Source: Heterobasidion occidentale (taxonomy: Eukaryota; Basidiomycota; Agaricomycetes; Russulales; Bondarzewiaceae). Taken from it: 35,784 bases of DNA. How positions within the stretch are numbered: the stretch's first letter is position 1; every line of letters starts with the position of its first letter. The notes beneath the pieces were generated by a model. That model saw only the letters and a program-made list of their open reading frames with translations. It did no database searches and had not been told where the DNA came from. Of this stretch, positions 1-11,167 are shown piece by piece. The position numbers and the translations under genes were made by a program. The stretch lies in NCBI GenBank assembly GCA_039111635.1, contig JBCAQO010000082.1:1-35784 (forward strand). The letters run 5' to 3'.

Positions 1-1038
1 AAAACAACCTCTAGAGCAGGGGGTGCTGGAGCTAGTATCTAATACACAAGCAATTGTTAGTAACAACTTCAGAAAGTGAGGGTGCACTGAGGAGCAATAA
101 GAAGTGTGAGATTATAGTGCCCGAACAGTTTCGGGACTGTACTGCACACCAACCAAATGTTTGGTTGGTTGTGTTGGAGATTTGTTTGGTAACAATAAAG
201 GTAGTGTCGCGACCGACAACTACATGCTTCAAGAGTCACACGGGACTCTGATAATATACGAGGGAGGACAAGAGTTACAAGCAAAGAAATGAGTACGAAC
301 ATGAACGAGGCTGAACGACGAGGAAGACAAGTTTTTGGAGGTCAACAAAGACAATTTCAATGGTTGAGACAAGTGCAAATGAGCTCTGAACTGTGGGATG
401 CGAAAGCTGGTTTATTCCAGAGTTGTATGTAGGTTTTTATAGTCGACCAAGCCCCTAAGTAAATATTGAATGAGAAATGAGAGTAAATGCCGAACAGGCA
501 CCAAGACCTAGTGAACAGAAAAGATAAGAAGGTAGGTGAAATGTCCATATGGGTTCCAAAGATGATAAAGTAAAAGTCTATCAGCGATGACAAAATCTCA
601 ACTGTTCGGTATCCGTTGTCCAAGTGTAGGTAGCAGGAACAGGCATTGGAGAACTAATGAAAATAGAGAAGAAGTAAATGTACGACCAGGGTGGCCAAGT
701 GATGGTGCAAGATTTCATCTAACCAACCATGTGAAGTCGGGAAGATAAGTGATAAGGACCAACCAACTTACGGAGCACATCGTCTGAAATGGACCACTGG
801 CTCTGATCTTGTAAACTCCTATCGTCACACTCCTGTGCGGTCATGGTAAGTACGTGAAGTGTGGGGGAACTGACCCAAGTGCTGCTGAACATTCTTTGGT
901 GGCTTGCAGTCAGTTGGGTAGGGACCAACCATGTTCGGTAATAGTTGGTGTCTTTGGTACTCGTCTAGAGCTGGTTGGCCTCTCCCCAAAGCTTCCTGAA
1001 TACCTTTTCCGGACCCCAGAGCGGGTTCATGCTCATCA
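1..1038 (-). mobile_element. Degenerate LTR, family 1, reverse-oriented, cut by window edge
   Basis: The sequence is the reverse complement of the 1078-base LTR seen intact at 14774, 21785 and 31894, but heavily diverged. Matching landmarks include the LTR end (GGTGCTGGAGCTAGTATCTA, near 22-41), the reversed TATA box (TTTTTATAG, near 433) and the LTR start (GTTCATGCTCATCA, ending 1038). About 40 bases of the LTR 3' end lie outside the window. The sequence just right of 1038 does not look like the family's polypurine tract. So this is either a solo LTR or the 5' LTR of an element extending to the left. The small open frames inside it are not genes. Confidence 0.85.
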
Positions 1039-2767
1039 ACAATCTTCAGGATGAAGGTCCTCACAAGGGTAAGTCATTATCATTTGTATCCTTGTATTCT
1101 TACACTTATTTTGCACTTTCAATTAGATCTTACACATGGTCCTTTTCGGGCCAAATTCCGTCTCTTCTGATGGATCAAATGTGAAGACAAGCCACAGCGG
1201 ATGACTGACAATGGCAAAACTGTGGAACCTTAACTCAACCACACTTGGATGTGTTGCCTTTGCTGCAATCATGGTACATTGGTTTTTGTTTGTATTCCCT
1301 CTCAAATTCATGTTTTCATAGGCTTGTTACCTTGCATCCCGATGTCAAGCTTGAGAAGGTCAGCGTGCTGTCTCGCATCAACTATCACAATGATTTCACC
1401 TTCTACAAGAGTATTCTTATCACGGGAAAGGATACAGCCTCTGTCAAAGTAATCCTGAGGTTCTTCGATGAGGCCATTTTTGGGATAGCTCTGCCATAGC
1501 CCACTCACACAGCAAATACATGTGTGATTGGTGTGAACAATTTCTTGGCAGATATGGAAGCTAGAGAGTATGCCGGTTCTGCAGGCGAAGGTAAGTCCTG
1601 TATATCACTTTCAAACAAAAAAATTCTTACTGCTGCTTGCTAGATTTTACATCATCGATGAGATGGATGTTGAACCTCCTACTTCCACTGTTGTTGAGCC
1701 TATTGCTCACGCTGCCGTTTTTATGGCCCCCACTGCTCCTATTGTCAATCCTATCTCTGCTGGCCCAGTTACTACAGTCCCCACTCCTCTTCACCCTTCC
1801 ATTCCTCCCATTGCTTTGCCCGTTGCAACTACTGATACCAACTGACCAGCTCGCGGCAGAAGGAAAACCAATAATGGTCCAGTACCTTGTCGTGTTTCAA
1901 CGTGTGCTCAAGCTCAGGGTTTGGGGAAGTGAATTGCTGACTGTTTTGTTTAGTTCACCATTGTATCTGACTCATTGCCATTTGCATGTATGTTTTCCAA
2001 TATATCTTGTTGATTTTTCATCCAAGGAGGTGGCCAGCGAGTGCATTGTTGTCATTATTGAGCCACTTCTCACCTTTGGGCTCTCATCATGCCTGTCAAC
2101 TCGGTGGGCCTTCCCAAGGCCTCCATCCTTTGCATCATCTTCATCCACCACGGCGTGTGAGATGAGCATGCCAGATGTCTCGTCTGACCTGATGTGCTCA
2201 CCTGCATGTTGGAGAGGCCTCACCTGCAGATTGACACAAGCATTTATGAGTTCTTATTTCCCCTTCATCCCCTTCCTTTGCATGCTCTTGATGATGCAAG
2301 TGGACGATGGGCCTCCACCGAGGCCCTGGTAAAGCATGTGTCATCAAGGGTATGTTACTATTCTACCTTTTCCATGCCTTTTATTTCTTTTTGTTTCCCT
2401 TTCTGACCCAGCTCCGACTAACACCTTCTATATACTCCTCGTGCAGTCAGCCACCCTGAACCATTAGCTAGTACCAATAACGGCACATCTGTTCGTAGCC
2501 AATGCCAATGCCTTCACTCACACTGAGCAACGCAAGCTGGAGCTACCTGAGTCAGTCATCACTGGCCAACAGCCAAGTCCCAATGTGAGCTTTATGAACA
2601 GTGTTGAACGCCGCAGCACATCACTAACCAGCACACAGAGTGGCCGTCTCTCATGCCAAGTGTGAGCTTAATGACAAAAAAAAATACAAGCTTTGGACAA
2701 CAATTGATTCATGGAGAACCTAGACATGGCCTAAAGCACAACTCGGGCTTGCTATCATTTGCAGTGT
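1039..2767 (+). other. Decayed, intron-bearing sequence of unknown origin
   Basis: No intact gene is recognisable. Several fungal-type introns can be seen on the plus strand: GTAAGTCATT near 1068 to CAATTAG near 1125, a stretch ending TTTTCATAG at 1321, and GTAAGTCCTG near 1591 to TTGCTAG near 1644. One frame near 1322-1497 reads like ordinary protein (TGKDTASVKVILRFFDEAIF) but I cannot assign it to a family. After 1644 one frame is Pro/Ala/Val-rich and the alternative is almost pure Leu, a composition artefact of CT-rich DNA. It may be a dead host gene or captured exons. Confidence 0.4.
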
Positions 2768-3783
<1,016 letters not shown>

Positions 3784-3974
3784 AAAGGAGCCTCCGCACC
3801 ACAGGTACTGGTTTCACGTACAAGACACCGGAATGAACGTCCTGCATGACGTTAAACTGTGAAAAGATAAGAAGGCAGGGGAAGTACCTGACCATTTGCG
3901 TTTCAACCCTCCGGTCTCAGACAGGACAAGCATTTAACACTCTCGTTGTCAAGAGGTATTCTGACAAGCAAATT

Positions 3975-4240
3975 GGGCATCCCGCTTGGATCCCCAGTTT
4001 TACAGGACCCTTTCCACATTAGGAGGTCTTGATTCGACATAACCTTGGTACTGGTACGCCAGCTTTTCAATCTTGTGGCAAGACTGAAAAGCTACGAATG
4101 ATGCAAGAATCCTGGTGGGAAAATTGTGTTGCATGTTCACCATTGGGGAACAGTGGACCTTACCTCGCTGTCAAGGTCTGACAGGTGTTTGGATGTCCCA
4201 CTTTGGATCTCCAGTTTTACAGGGTCGTTTCCGCATTAGG
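3975..4240 (+). repeat. Direct repeat pair of about 50 bases
   Basis: Bases 3975-4023 and 4191-4240 share an ordered set of words: GGATC, CCAGTTTTACAGG, TTTCC, GCATTAGG or ACATTAGG. They are offset by about 216 bases. They lie inside the region with the recurring GTCC...TAAACTA motif and suggest segmental duplication there. No coding meaning is evident. Confidence 0.7.
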
Positions 4241-4422
4241 GGGCCCTATCAAGATGCTTGCACATAGTGGTTGCACTCCACTAAGTAGCCAAAAACGGAC
4301 AAACACATCCGCAACGATGTAAAACTACGAAAGGCTTGGTCCGCAATGACTATAAACTAGTTACTGTCCGGAACAACGTTAAAGCTACCAAGGACCCTCG
4401 GAATGTGGTTGTATTCTGGCAG

Positions 4423-4448
4423 ACGGTGGAAGGGAGGGCCTCCACCGT
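4423..4448. repeat. Perfect 8-base inverted repeat
   Basis: ACGGTGGA (4423-4430) and TCCACCGT (4441-4448) are exact reverse complements separated by ten purine-rich bases. The hairpin sits between two copies of the recurring motif. Confidence 0.6.
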
Positions 4449-5505
4449 TGCAGAACCCTGCCGACTAGGTCAAGGCACTTCCATATTCCATATGCCCTAC
4501 AGTAAAAGAATATGGGGTCAACACGGTTCAATTCTGTACGAGGGGTTTGGGGGCATGGAGCGGGTTGTCAGTCGTCCTACAGAACCACGACTACTCCATG
4601 GTGCACCCATTCTACCCTTGAAGTCCAAAGCAAGGATTCCGCTTCAAGGGCCAGTCAAGAGGCAACTGGGATCGTGCCTCATGTTTGAAAACGTCCTCCA
4701 TGACGTTAAACTGGGATTACCCTTTCCTTTACAGGGTCATGAGCAGTGTCCAAACATGAGATATGTTTTGGCATTGCTGCGTCCACAAAGACGTTAAACT
4801 ACCACTCCTTTCAGCACAGGAGATATCAATTGACATCGTTGATGCCACAATGTTGATCTAGTCCGCAATGATGATAAACTATTGTCCCCTTGTTCTAGGG
4901 ATCGTACTGGAGCTGGAATTACCACTTCCGGCTGCAGTAGTCCAAAAAGACCTTAAACTACCCTCACCCCGGAGGATTAAATCTATCGAGGCTCGGGATG
5001 TTCAAGCCAGGCGATAGCAGGACGTCCGCAATGACTATAAACTACGGCCGTCCTTCATGACGATAAATTGAGCTGCCCTTCATCTACAGGGCCATGTGAG
5101 TTGTGTCAAAATAGGCTCCAAAGTCTATTCTGGCAACTCTATAAGTTATCCGGTTTGATATAGTATAAACGGTCACCATCTTTCCTCAATGGGAACCCTG
5201 TCAAGAAAGAGGAACTGGTCTATGGCCCTATGCGCATCACCGATGGATGTTCCGGCACGCAGAAATGCCTGCTGTCTTGTTTACAGGTACTCCTACGTTG
5301 GGAGATGGATAGGTTCAACGACCTTGGTTTAAACTAGCAAGGCAGTCCGCAACGACTTATGTATAAACTAGCCTCAGTCTGCAAAGACTTAAGGATAAAC
5401 TAGAGGACGTCTGCAAAGACACAAAACTACAGATGTCCGGAATGACGTTAAACTACCAGGACATACCTTACGCTGACCCCGCAATAATTACCGTCAAGGT
5501 GGATA

Positions 5506-5530
5506 CCATGGTCTATTCAAGAGACCATGG
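5506..5530. repeat. Perfect 9-base-stem hairpin
   Basis: CCATGGTCT (5506-5514) and AGACCATGG (5522-5530) flank a seven-base loop. It lies just after the last copy of the GTCC...TAAACTA motif. The word AAAGTCTATTCT, close to the loop sequence, recurs near 5116, 5535 and 5723. Role unknown. Confidence 0.65.
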
Positions 5531-5842
5531 GGTTCAAAGTCTATTCTTCAAAATCCTTACCTTGTGTTCAATACGTGGAGCGCGGCTGCATGCTCGCTCC
5601 CATGTGACAAACAAACTCTAGACGAACACTCAATCTCTAACCAGGATGGGCCACCGTATGGGGCTGACAGAGTTAGGGATCTTCAAAGGGGTCTTGCCGG
5701 ACTCAAAACAAGTCGAGAAAAGTCTATTCTTGATAGGTTGGTGGGCCTAAGCCTTGGAAAAGCGATCAACCCACATGCACCTGGAGTCCCCCTCGATACC
5801 GGAGATCAAGGAGATGAAGATCTATCCTGGAAACACTGAAGC

Positions 5843-6259
5843 ATGGCCTTCGGCATTCTGAAGAAGAACGACACACACCCATCCACAGACGTGTTTCTAC
5901 TCATCACAAAATCATTCGCACGTGACACCTTTCTGCATTGTCACCAGAAGGAACTGGCTTACCAAACACACCAGGGAGTCCTGGTCGAGCAGCTGCCTAT
6001 TGACTCTAGGAGTGTACTCAAACAAAATGTGGCGGTGAAGGAAGAACACCAGAGAGAAACATGGTATTGTGGCAATACCGCAGCACTCTATATCAAACAG
6101 CTCAATGGAGATGGAAAACTCCTAGGCGTTGTAAACAACGTAAGTCAGTCTTTGCCCTAGAAAATGAAGTCATATTGGGAAGACGCATCCCGATCTTTAT
6201 TGGATGACCAGAAAGCAATTGTATGTGAAATGACAATGAAGCTCGCTCAAGGCAAGTAG
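5843..6259 (+). pseudogene. Unrecognised coding remnant before the polypurine tract
   Basis: A frame of 105 codons ends at a TAG near 6160. The same frame then continues without interruption (KMKSYWEDASRSLLDDQKAI and on to ...MKLAQGK) to a second stop at 6257-6259, so the internal TAG looks like a mutation. The sequence is hydrophilic, without membrane segments or motifs I know. Its place directly upstream of a polypurine tract and LTR suggests the last coding part of the decayed element. It could instead be a chance frame. Confidence 0.35.
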
Positions 6260-6280
6260 TCCCCTTAGGAGTTGGGACCT

Positions 6281-6293
6281 AGAAAGGGGGTAA
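6281..6293 (+). other. Polypurine tract of family-2 element
   Basis: AGAAAGGGGGTAA lies immediately before the TGTTATGAC start of the LTR. This is the position and composition of a plus-strand priming site. It marks the following LTR as a 3' LTR rather than a solo insertion. Confidence 0.6.
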
Positions 6294-6862
6294 TGTTATG
6301 ACTTGACCAATCAGGGCCCTTGGGGCCGGTCTATCTGATGGCTCAAGCATCACATGCTAGGCGGCTCCACTACGGAGCGTACATCAAGGTATTTGGCATG
6401 TCCTTAGGAGCCGACTGGACCGATGGTTCTTAAGACATCGGTAGAGGTTATATAACAGGGTCATGGGAATAGCGGACTGATAAGATGAGCATTCACATGC
6501 CATGGGCTTAGGGCTTATGGGTAAGCACCTCATCGCACCAGGATGGATTGGTGCAACTGGAGAAGTACAAGAGTAGGCACCGGCTGTGAGAGACGGCGAC
6601 CACAGCTCTCCTGGGATGGGAACCCGGAGAAGCATACGGACTCTTGCCCTATACCCTATACAGTATATAAGGCCCATAGAATAGGCTGAGGATCTTCAGT
6701 CTATTCTCTTTGTTCCTACGCAGTCACCATACTGTGTAATAATCATTACTCCCTCCTGTATCCTTGCCTGATACAGTCGAGACTTTGTCCATCACTCAGT
6801 CCATTGTGCGACCTAGGGAAGAACCTGTTACTCTTGGGTTATTGAACGAGCAGTTCATAACA
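6294..6862 (+). mobile_element. LTR, family 2 (3' LTR of decayed element)
   Basis: The 569-base sequence begins TGTTATGACTTGACC and ends GTTCATAACA, giving short TGTTA/TAACA inverted ends. It matches 33639-34258 over its length with many substitutions and a length difference near the downstream third (569 against 620 bases). A TATA box (TATATAA, 6664-6670) is followed by GGCCCATAGAATAGGCTGAGG in both copies, placing the promoter and transcript start. The minus-strand SNF2 pseudogene begins directly after its end. Confidence 0.85.
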
Positions 6863-7877
6863 GCATCCACCTTGCGCACTGCCTTGTGGTCCAGCTGCTG
6901 CACCCGGGTGACGTCCGCAACCATCTCCAGCAGGAGATCTTCTTCCTCAATGAACTGCTTGATGCCAAGGATATGGCATATGTTCCACAAGTCCTGGGCA
7001 AAAGTGTGATGAGCATAATGGAATGAGACTGCAATGAAGCGCCTCACCGTCAGGCCCATGAAGATGGGCGTCACCGTGATTGCGATAGGGATCTGCAAGC
7101 AGACCCACAGTTGAAATACCGCCACCCACGTCCTGTTTATCTTTCGCGTGTGATGCACCTCGTCATGCCAAGGACGAGATACTCGTGCGTGAAGGCGGTC
7201 TTGGAGAGTCTGTCCTTGCCCATGGGAGTGGGCTTGTTGAAGACACAAGGACTTTTGTTACTCGGCGCCCAGACGGTCTTGAGATCCGATGCCATGGCCT
7301 ATGATGTGTGAGTCAGCTCTTACAGTACTGTGATGGAGAAGGGAACAATGGCAATACTTACCGAATACATCGCAATGACAATCCAGTGACCTGGCTCATG
7401 AACCACGTCCTTCGTCACCATCTGCCAGTAGTCTGGCCTTGTGGTCAATGTCCCCACATAGGGCAGTACGTCGAACGAGTGCGGTTCGAGGTACTTTTGC
7501 ACTTCGGAGCGCCACTGGTCCTGTAGCAATGCGGGGAAGATAATGAGGGTGGGGAGATTGGGGATTCCTCCCAACTCTCCAGGGAACCTTTTTCCTGCTA
7601 AGAGACTTGTCAGATTGAGTGAACGGTGACACAACGACTTGACACCTACCGAACACTCCAGGGTAGTCATGCTCATCGTTCCAAAACTTGCGGTAGTAGG
7701 CCAGCATGGCGATGACACCAACTACCTGCAACGTCTTCCCGATACCCACCTCATCCATCAAGAAAATTGGCTTGCCCTCGAAAGCCATCCCCAGCATCTT
7801 GAGGATGCCAATGCGGCTGGAAGGGCACGAGATTGGCCTTGTCGGCAAACCACGCCGTGGATGTCGCACTTGGACAT
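6863..7877 (-). pseudogene. SNF2-family helicase fragment, truncated and frameshifted
   Basis: Read on the minus strand, fragments of the first ATPase lobe appear in order. First is LVPFQPH (near 7830). Next is GILKMLGMAFEGKPIFLMDE followed by VGIGKTLQ, the Walker A loop of the family (DEvGlGKT). Then come GIPNLPTLIIFPALLQDQW and, near 7160, DEVHHTRKINRTWVAV (Walker B type DEVH). A PIAIT.TPIF segment corresponds to the family's TATP motif. An intron (donor GTAGGT near 7653, acceptor TTAGCAG near 7599) separates the first two blocks. At least two frame changes (near 7825 and 7165) break it. It ends abruptly at the LTR boundary at 6863, and the second helicase lobe is missing from the window. 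Confidence 0.8.
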
Positions 7878-9781
7878 TGTTAGGCACTTGATAGTGATAA
7901 TAGAAGAGGGAACAGAATATCTGAATCAAAGGAAGAGAGGGAAAACAACTTGGAATGGAAGGGACCTTTAATTCCGATTTTCTACATATTTTTCGAGTCT
8001 TTTACCTATTATACTTAGTTTCCTACCCCTTTTCATGCTTAGATTTCGCTTCTGGACCGTTTCTCAAGCCTTGATTCTATTTTAGAATGGGCTAGACTCT
8101 GACACAACAAGGAAAGAAACAGGAGAAATGGAGAAGAAAACAGGAGAAACAAGCAGAAAGAAGAGGAATGCTGGTGGAATAATGAAGAAGGATGACTAGA
8201 GGAAAAGTTCCAGGTAGTTCCTTGGTGATAGGAAGAAGGTTCTGTACAGTTCTCAGAGGGCCTGCTTAACTATTTACCCAGATTCCAGGCATTTCTTTTG
8301 ATTTCTACTCAGTTCTCCTACTTTCCTCCTTGATCTATTGGTTTCTAAACTATTCCTTGTGACTCATAATGACTCTCATCAGCCTGTATATACTAGGAAG
8401 TAGTTTCCCACTTGAAATAGTATATAAGGAGGCTGAATCTCCCTGTCTAAGGCAAGGAGATTTTACCCCTTCACTTTACTTTCAGTCAGTCGGTCAGTGT
8501 CTGCTTAGTTCTTTGAGTGATATCAGTTGGAGACTCACTTCAAGGCTTGAAGGGTTACTAGATGATCTAGTAATTCGACCTTCAGTCTGTGGAGGACCTC
8601 TCAGCAGCTAGAATCACAAAGAACTCTTGCTTATCTAGTTACTTTCATCCTCTACGCGTTTTGATGCTGTTAGTGGTCCGGCGCCACTACAGAAATTCTC
8701 TAAATATCTCAGGATATTGTCACGACTGCCTAACCCATTGACCAACATCTGTGTATTGTGCCAAAGCATATAGGTATCACCTAGAACAGAAATCAAACGA
8801 ACACTAGGTACATCCGGAAAAACAGGAAACCCCAATCGTATCTAGAAGTGAAACCATTCCTCACCGCAACACTAGTACAATGGATGGGAGGCTGTGGGAC
8901 CACCATGCGTGATCACATCTGCAAAGCTTGCGAGCCTCCCCAGGGTTATTTGACAACACTATTGTGAGACACTGGGACAGCAGGACATTGGAGTATATCT
9001 GGACTTACATGCTGTGGGTGAGTTGTACCTAGACTGAGATTCCTGCTGAGGATAGTGAAATGCTTACAGCGACAGTGTTGAGATATGCAGCGAAAGCGCT
9101 CATAGAGTGGAAGTGGCATCCACGGTACTGTGGACTAGTAAGCATGGGGGTAAGAGACACGAGAGCAGCAATTGAGCGTCAGGAATACTCGCTCAGGGGA
9201 TTCACAGAGGGCACAGGTGTGAGAAAAATAGTGGGCGCAATTTTAAAGGGACCACAGATGGCCTGATTTTGGATGTCAGCCAAGATGGAAAAAAAGAGGG
9301 TGAAAGTACAAACCACAATCGGCTGAGCGTCGCAGAAAAACATGTTCAAACATGACAACCTTGGAATGTACTGTACAGTCAAGGCTTGTCTGTCTGTGGC
9401 ATAAGTGAGAGACTATGCAATATGAGACAGACCAGGAAGCAGTTTTTGAGGGTAGAGAAGAGCAGAGAGAGAGTGTAGCATCACAGTGAAGTGGTACAGA
9501 TGCTAGATGGAGACTAGAGAGAGAGGGCGGGCAGGCGTTGGAGGAGGCTGAGCCATAGTGCTGGTGAGATTAGCAATTGGAGATTGTGGGGCATAAGTTG
9601 TTGAGGCCTCTTGCAACAATCTGCTAGATTCCAGGAGTTGATTGGATGTTGGTTGGAGGTCAGTGTAACAAACATGAGAGGGCAAAAATGCTAGATCATG
9701 CAAGATCGCTGACAGTCATTGTTGGAACAGAGTACTTAGGAGTGCACGGCCAAATCCGGCTGATCCAAGATCACTCGGGTG
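7878..9781. other. No convincing gene
   Basis: I see only short shadow frames. A purine-rich tract (about 8106-8175) is followed by a TATA-like TATATAAGGA at 8421 with the TATATAAGG core seen in the family-2 LTR promoter, so an old LTR fragment is possible. A TGTCACGACTGCC near 8716 resembles some fungal LTR starts, but no matching end was found. The 9500-9700 part is AG-rich and featureless. Confidence 0.5.
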
Positions 9782-9783
9782 TA

Positions 9784-9808
9784 CTATGCTTGGACCAGAG
9801 TTGAACAG
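9784..9808 (+). repeat. Left terminal inverted repeat of pogo-type element
   Basis: The 25 bases start CTATGCTTGGACCAGAG. They are an exact reverse complement of 14514-14538. TA at 9782-9783 is the flanking target duplication. Confidence 0.9.
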
Positions 9809-11167
9809 GGTTCAGCTGTTCTGGCCGCCTACCCGCTACACCCTCTCCAAACATTATCAAAAGACTACACTTACCTGAAAAAATGTCTCTATTTTACTCT
9901 TTCGATTTTCTTGTAATTTTTGAAGGGGAGGAAGAGGAGTCGGGGATTGACCGAGGACGGGGAGTCAGAAAACGGCGTAGACCCTAAAGATGAACGATTA
10001 CTCCGGGCCTTCAGTCACGCTAGGTCACGCTTGCCGATTCGAAGTCCGACGGCTTGCTGCACTCGGTCCTCGGAATCAACACTTAGGGAAGTGCCTACTC
10101 CTCAGGCAAGACTGTGCTTTAATCGCAACCGACATTCGACTGCATGGCAGTGTCGAGGTACATTCTCAAGTTTATCTCACTCGAATCTCCGCAATGATGC
10201 GAGTTGTAGTGTCGGCAATGCTGCACCCATCTTTCGAGTTGTTCCGGATCCTGCGCAAGTGCGTGCCCCTTTCCTTCTCTGTCACTCCCCGACACACGCG
10301 AGCGCGCACTCCTGCGCTCTCAAGCCATCTTGCTGCCTGTGAAGGAGGATGCTGACACCCCGATGTTTCAGGCTCTGGCTCCAGCTGACACAGCAGCTGC
10401 TCGCGTTCTTCAACCACCCGCTTGCGCACTACTGTCAATGTAGGTTGTTGCTGTGTACCTCGGCATGCTGCTCCATGACACTAAAGGTATGTATCTTCTT
10501 TTTGCTTGCACTATTCAATGGGACTGATGACCCTTGGTTTGTGTAACTTGCTACTGCTTCAATCAGCCGAGACAACAGGGCACGATTACACCAACGTCAC
10601 TCGCTGTCGCGTCGTTCCGCTCTCTGCTTTTGCAGCTCTCCTCGCCTCCTCGCGTCCAGGAATCACCAAAGCTGCGCTGGGCCTTATCTAGATCTCGCTC
10701 GCGCCCGGGTTCACGGGCACGGGTGAGTACCTGTAGTACACGCCTGATCTCAGCACTATGCGCACGTGTGGCTATGCACCAGGACACGCCAGCGTTCTTG
10801 GTTGGTTCGAAGAGTAAGACCAGATAAAGGGGAAGGATGGGAGGGGCATGTTTGAGACATCGGATTGTCCGCGCACCATCTTGAAGCGCATTGTGAAGTA
10901 CGTGATTATCGTTCTCGTCGTGCAATCAATCAATTCATTGCTACTTCCTATTTGAAGGGATGCCCGGATGGCTGGTGTTGAGTTCCTGGTCAGAATTGAG
11001 ACCGAGTTCATCCTTCTTAAATTGACAGATCCGATCGAGGCTGTGAATGATCATCCATGGTCTGTCTCTGCTGCACTACCTACGGGCTCGGTGGTGTCTA
11101 TCTTTATGGATGTATTATGATTTGGGGAAGAGGATGTAGGTATAAAACAAGATATATTTTTTGTGAA
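9809..11167. other. Non-coding left part of pogo-type element
   Basis: The stretch lies between the left inverted repeat and the transposase stop codon. It is richer in GC than the flanks outside the element. It has several overlapping short frames on both strands, none with motifs I recognise. A TATA-like GTATAAAAC lies near 11140. It may contain the transposase 3' UTR or a passenger sequence. This much non-coding DNA is more than a minimal pogo element needs. Confidence 0.5.

Larger units (their letters stand above)
3839..5457 (+). repeat. Dispersed array of a GTCCGCAATGAC-TAAACTA motif
   Basis: At least 14 copies of a 20-28-base word start near 3839, 4307, 4339, 4366, 4693, 4781, 4861, 4940, 5024, 5050, 5345, 5377, 5409 and 5435. 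The core is GTCC, about five variable bases, GAC (with GTC/GAC as a short inverted pair), then 1-7 bases and TAAACTA. Spacings cluster at 26-32, near 80, and near 300-470 bases. Many copies would encode V-R-N-D-V-K-L-like peptides, but they fall in all three frames. Two copies carry insertions between GAC and TAAACTA that break the frame. The words are conserved in order but interrupted by unrelated sequence, unlike a simple minisatellite. Confidence 0.8.
3784..6293 (+). mobile_element. Probable internal region of a decayed LTR element (family 2)
   Basis: It is bounded on the right by a polypurine tract and an LTR of family 2 (6294), and on the left by a primer-binding-site-like sequence after TAACA. 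No reverse transcriptase, integrase or gag motif survives that I can recognise. The stretch is dominated by the recurring GTCC...TAAACTA motif (separate entry), by a roughly 50-base direct repeat (3975-4023 and 4191-4240, each with CCAGTTTTACAGG), and by hairpins at 4423-4448 and 5506-5530. Assignment to the same element as the 6294 LTR is inferred from the adjacent polypurine tract. Confidence 0.4.

Noticed and set aside
1637..2332. 231-codon Leu-rich frame
   Set aside because: The poly-Leu run comes from CT-rich DNA, and the alternative frame gives a more ordinary Pro-rich protein. It crosses intron-like sequence.
4336..4797. 153-codon plus-strand frame over the motif array as a real gene
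   Set aside because: Repeats before and after it fall in other frames and no homology is recognised. It could be part of a decayed repeat protein but cannot be supported alone.
3839..5457. CRISPR array or tRNA-like structure for the recurring motif
   Set aside because: Repeats are degenerate and irregularly spaced with no uniform spacers. The genome is fungal and no associated genes exist. No cloverleaf fits.
8716..8730. TGTCACGACTGCC resembling a fungal LTR start
   Set aside because: No matching ...GTGACA end, no second copy and no target duplication in the window.
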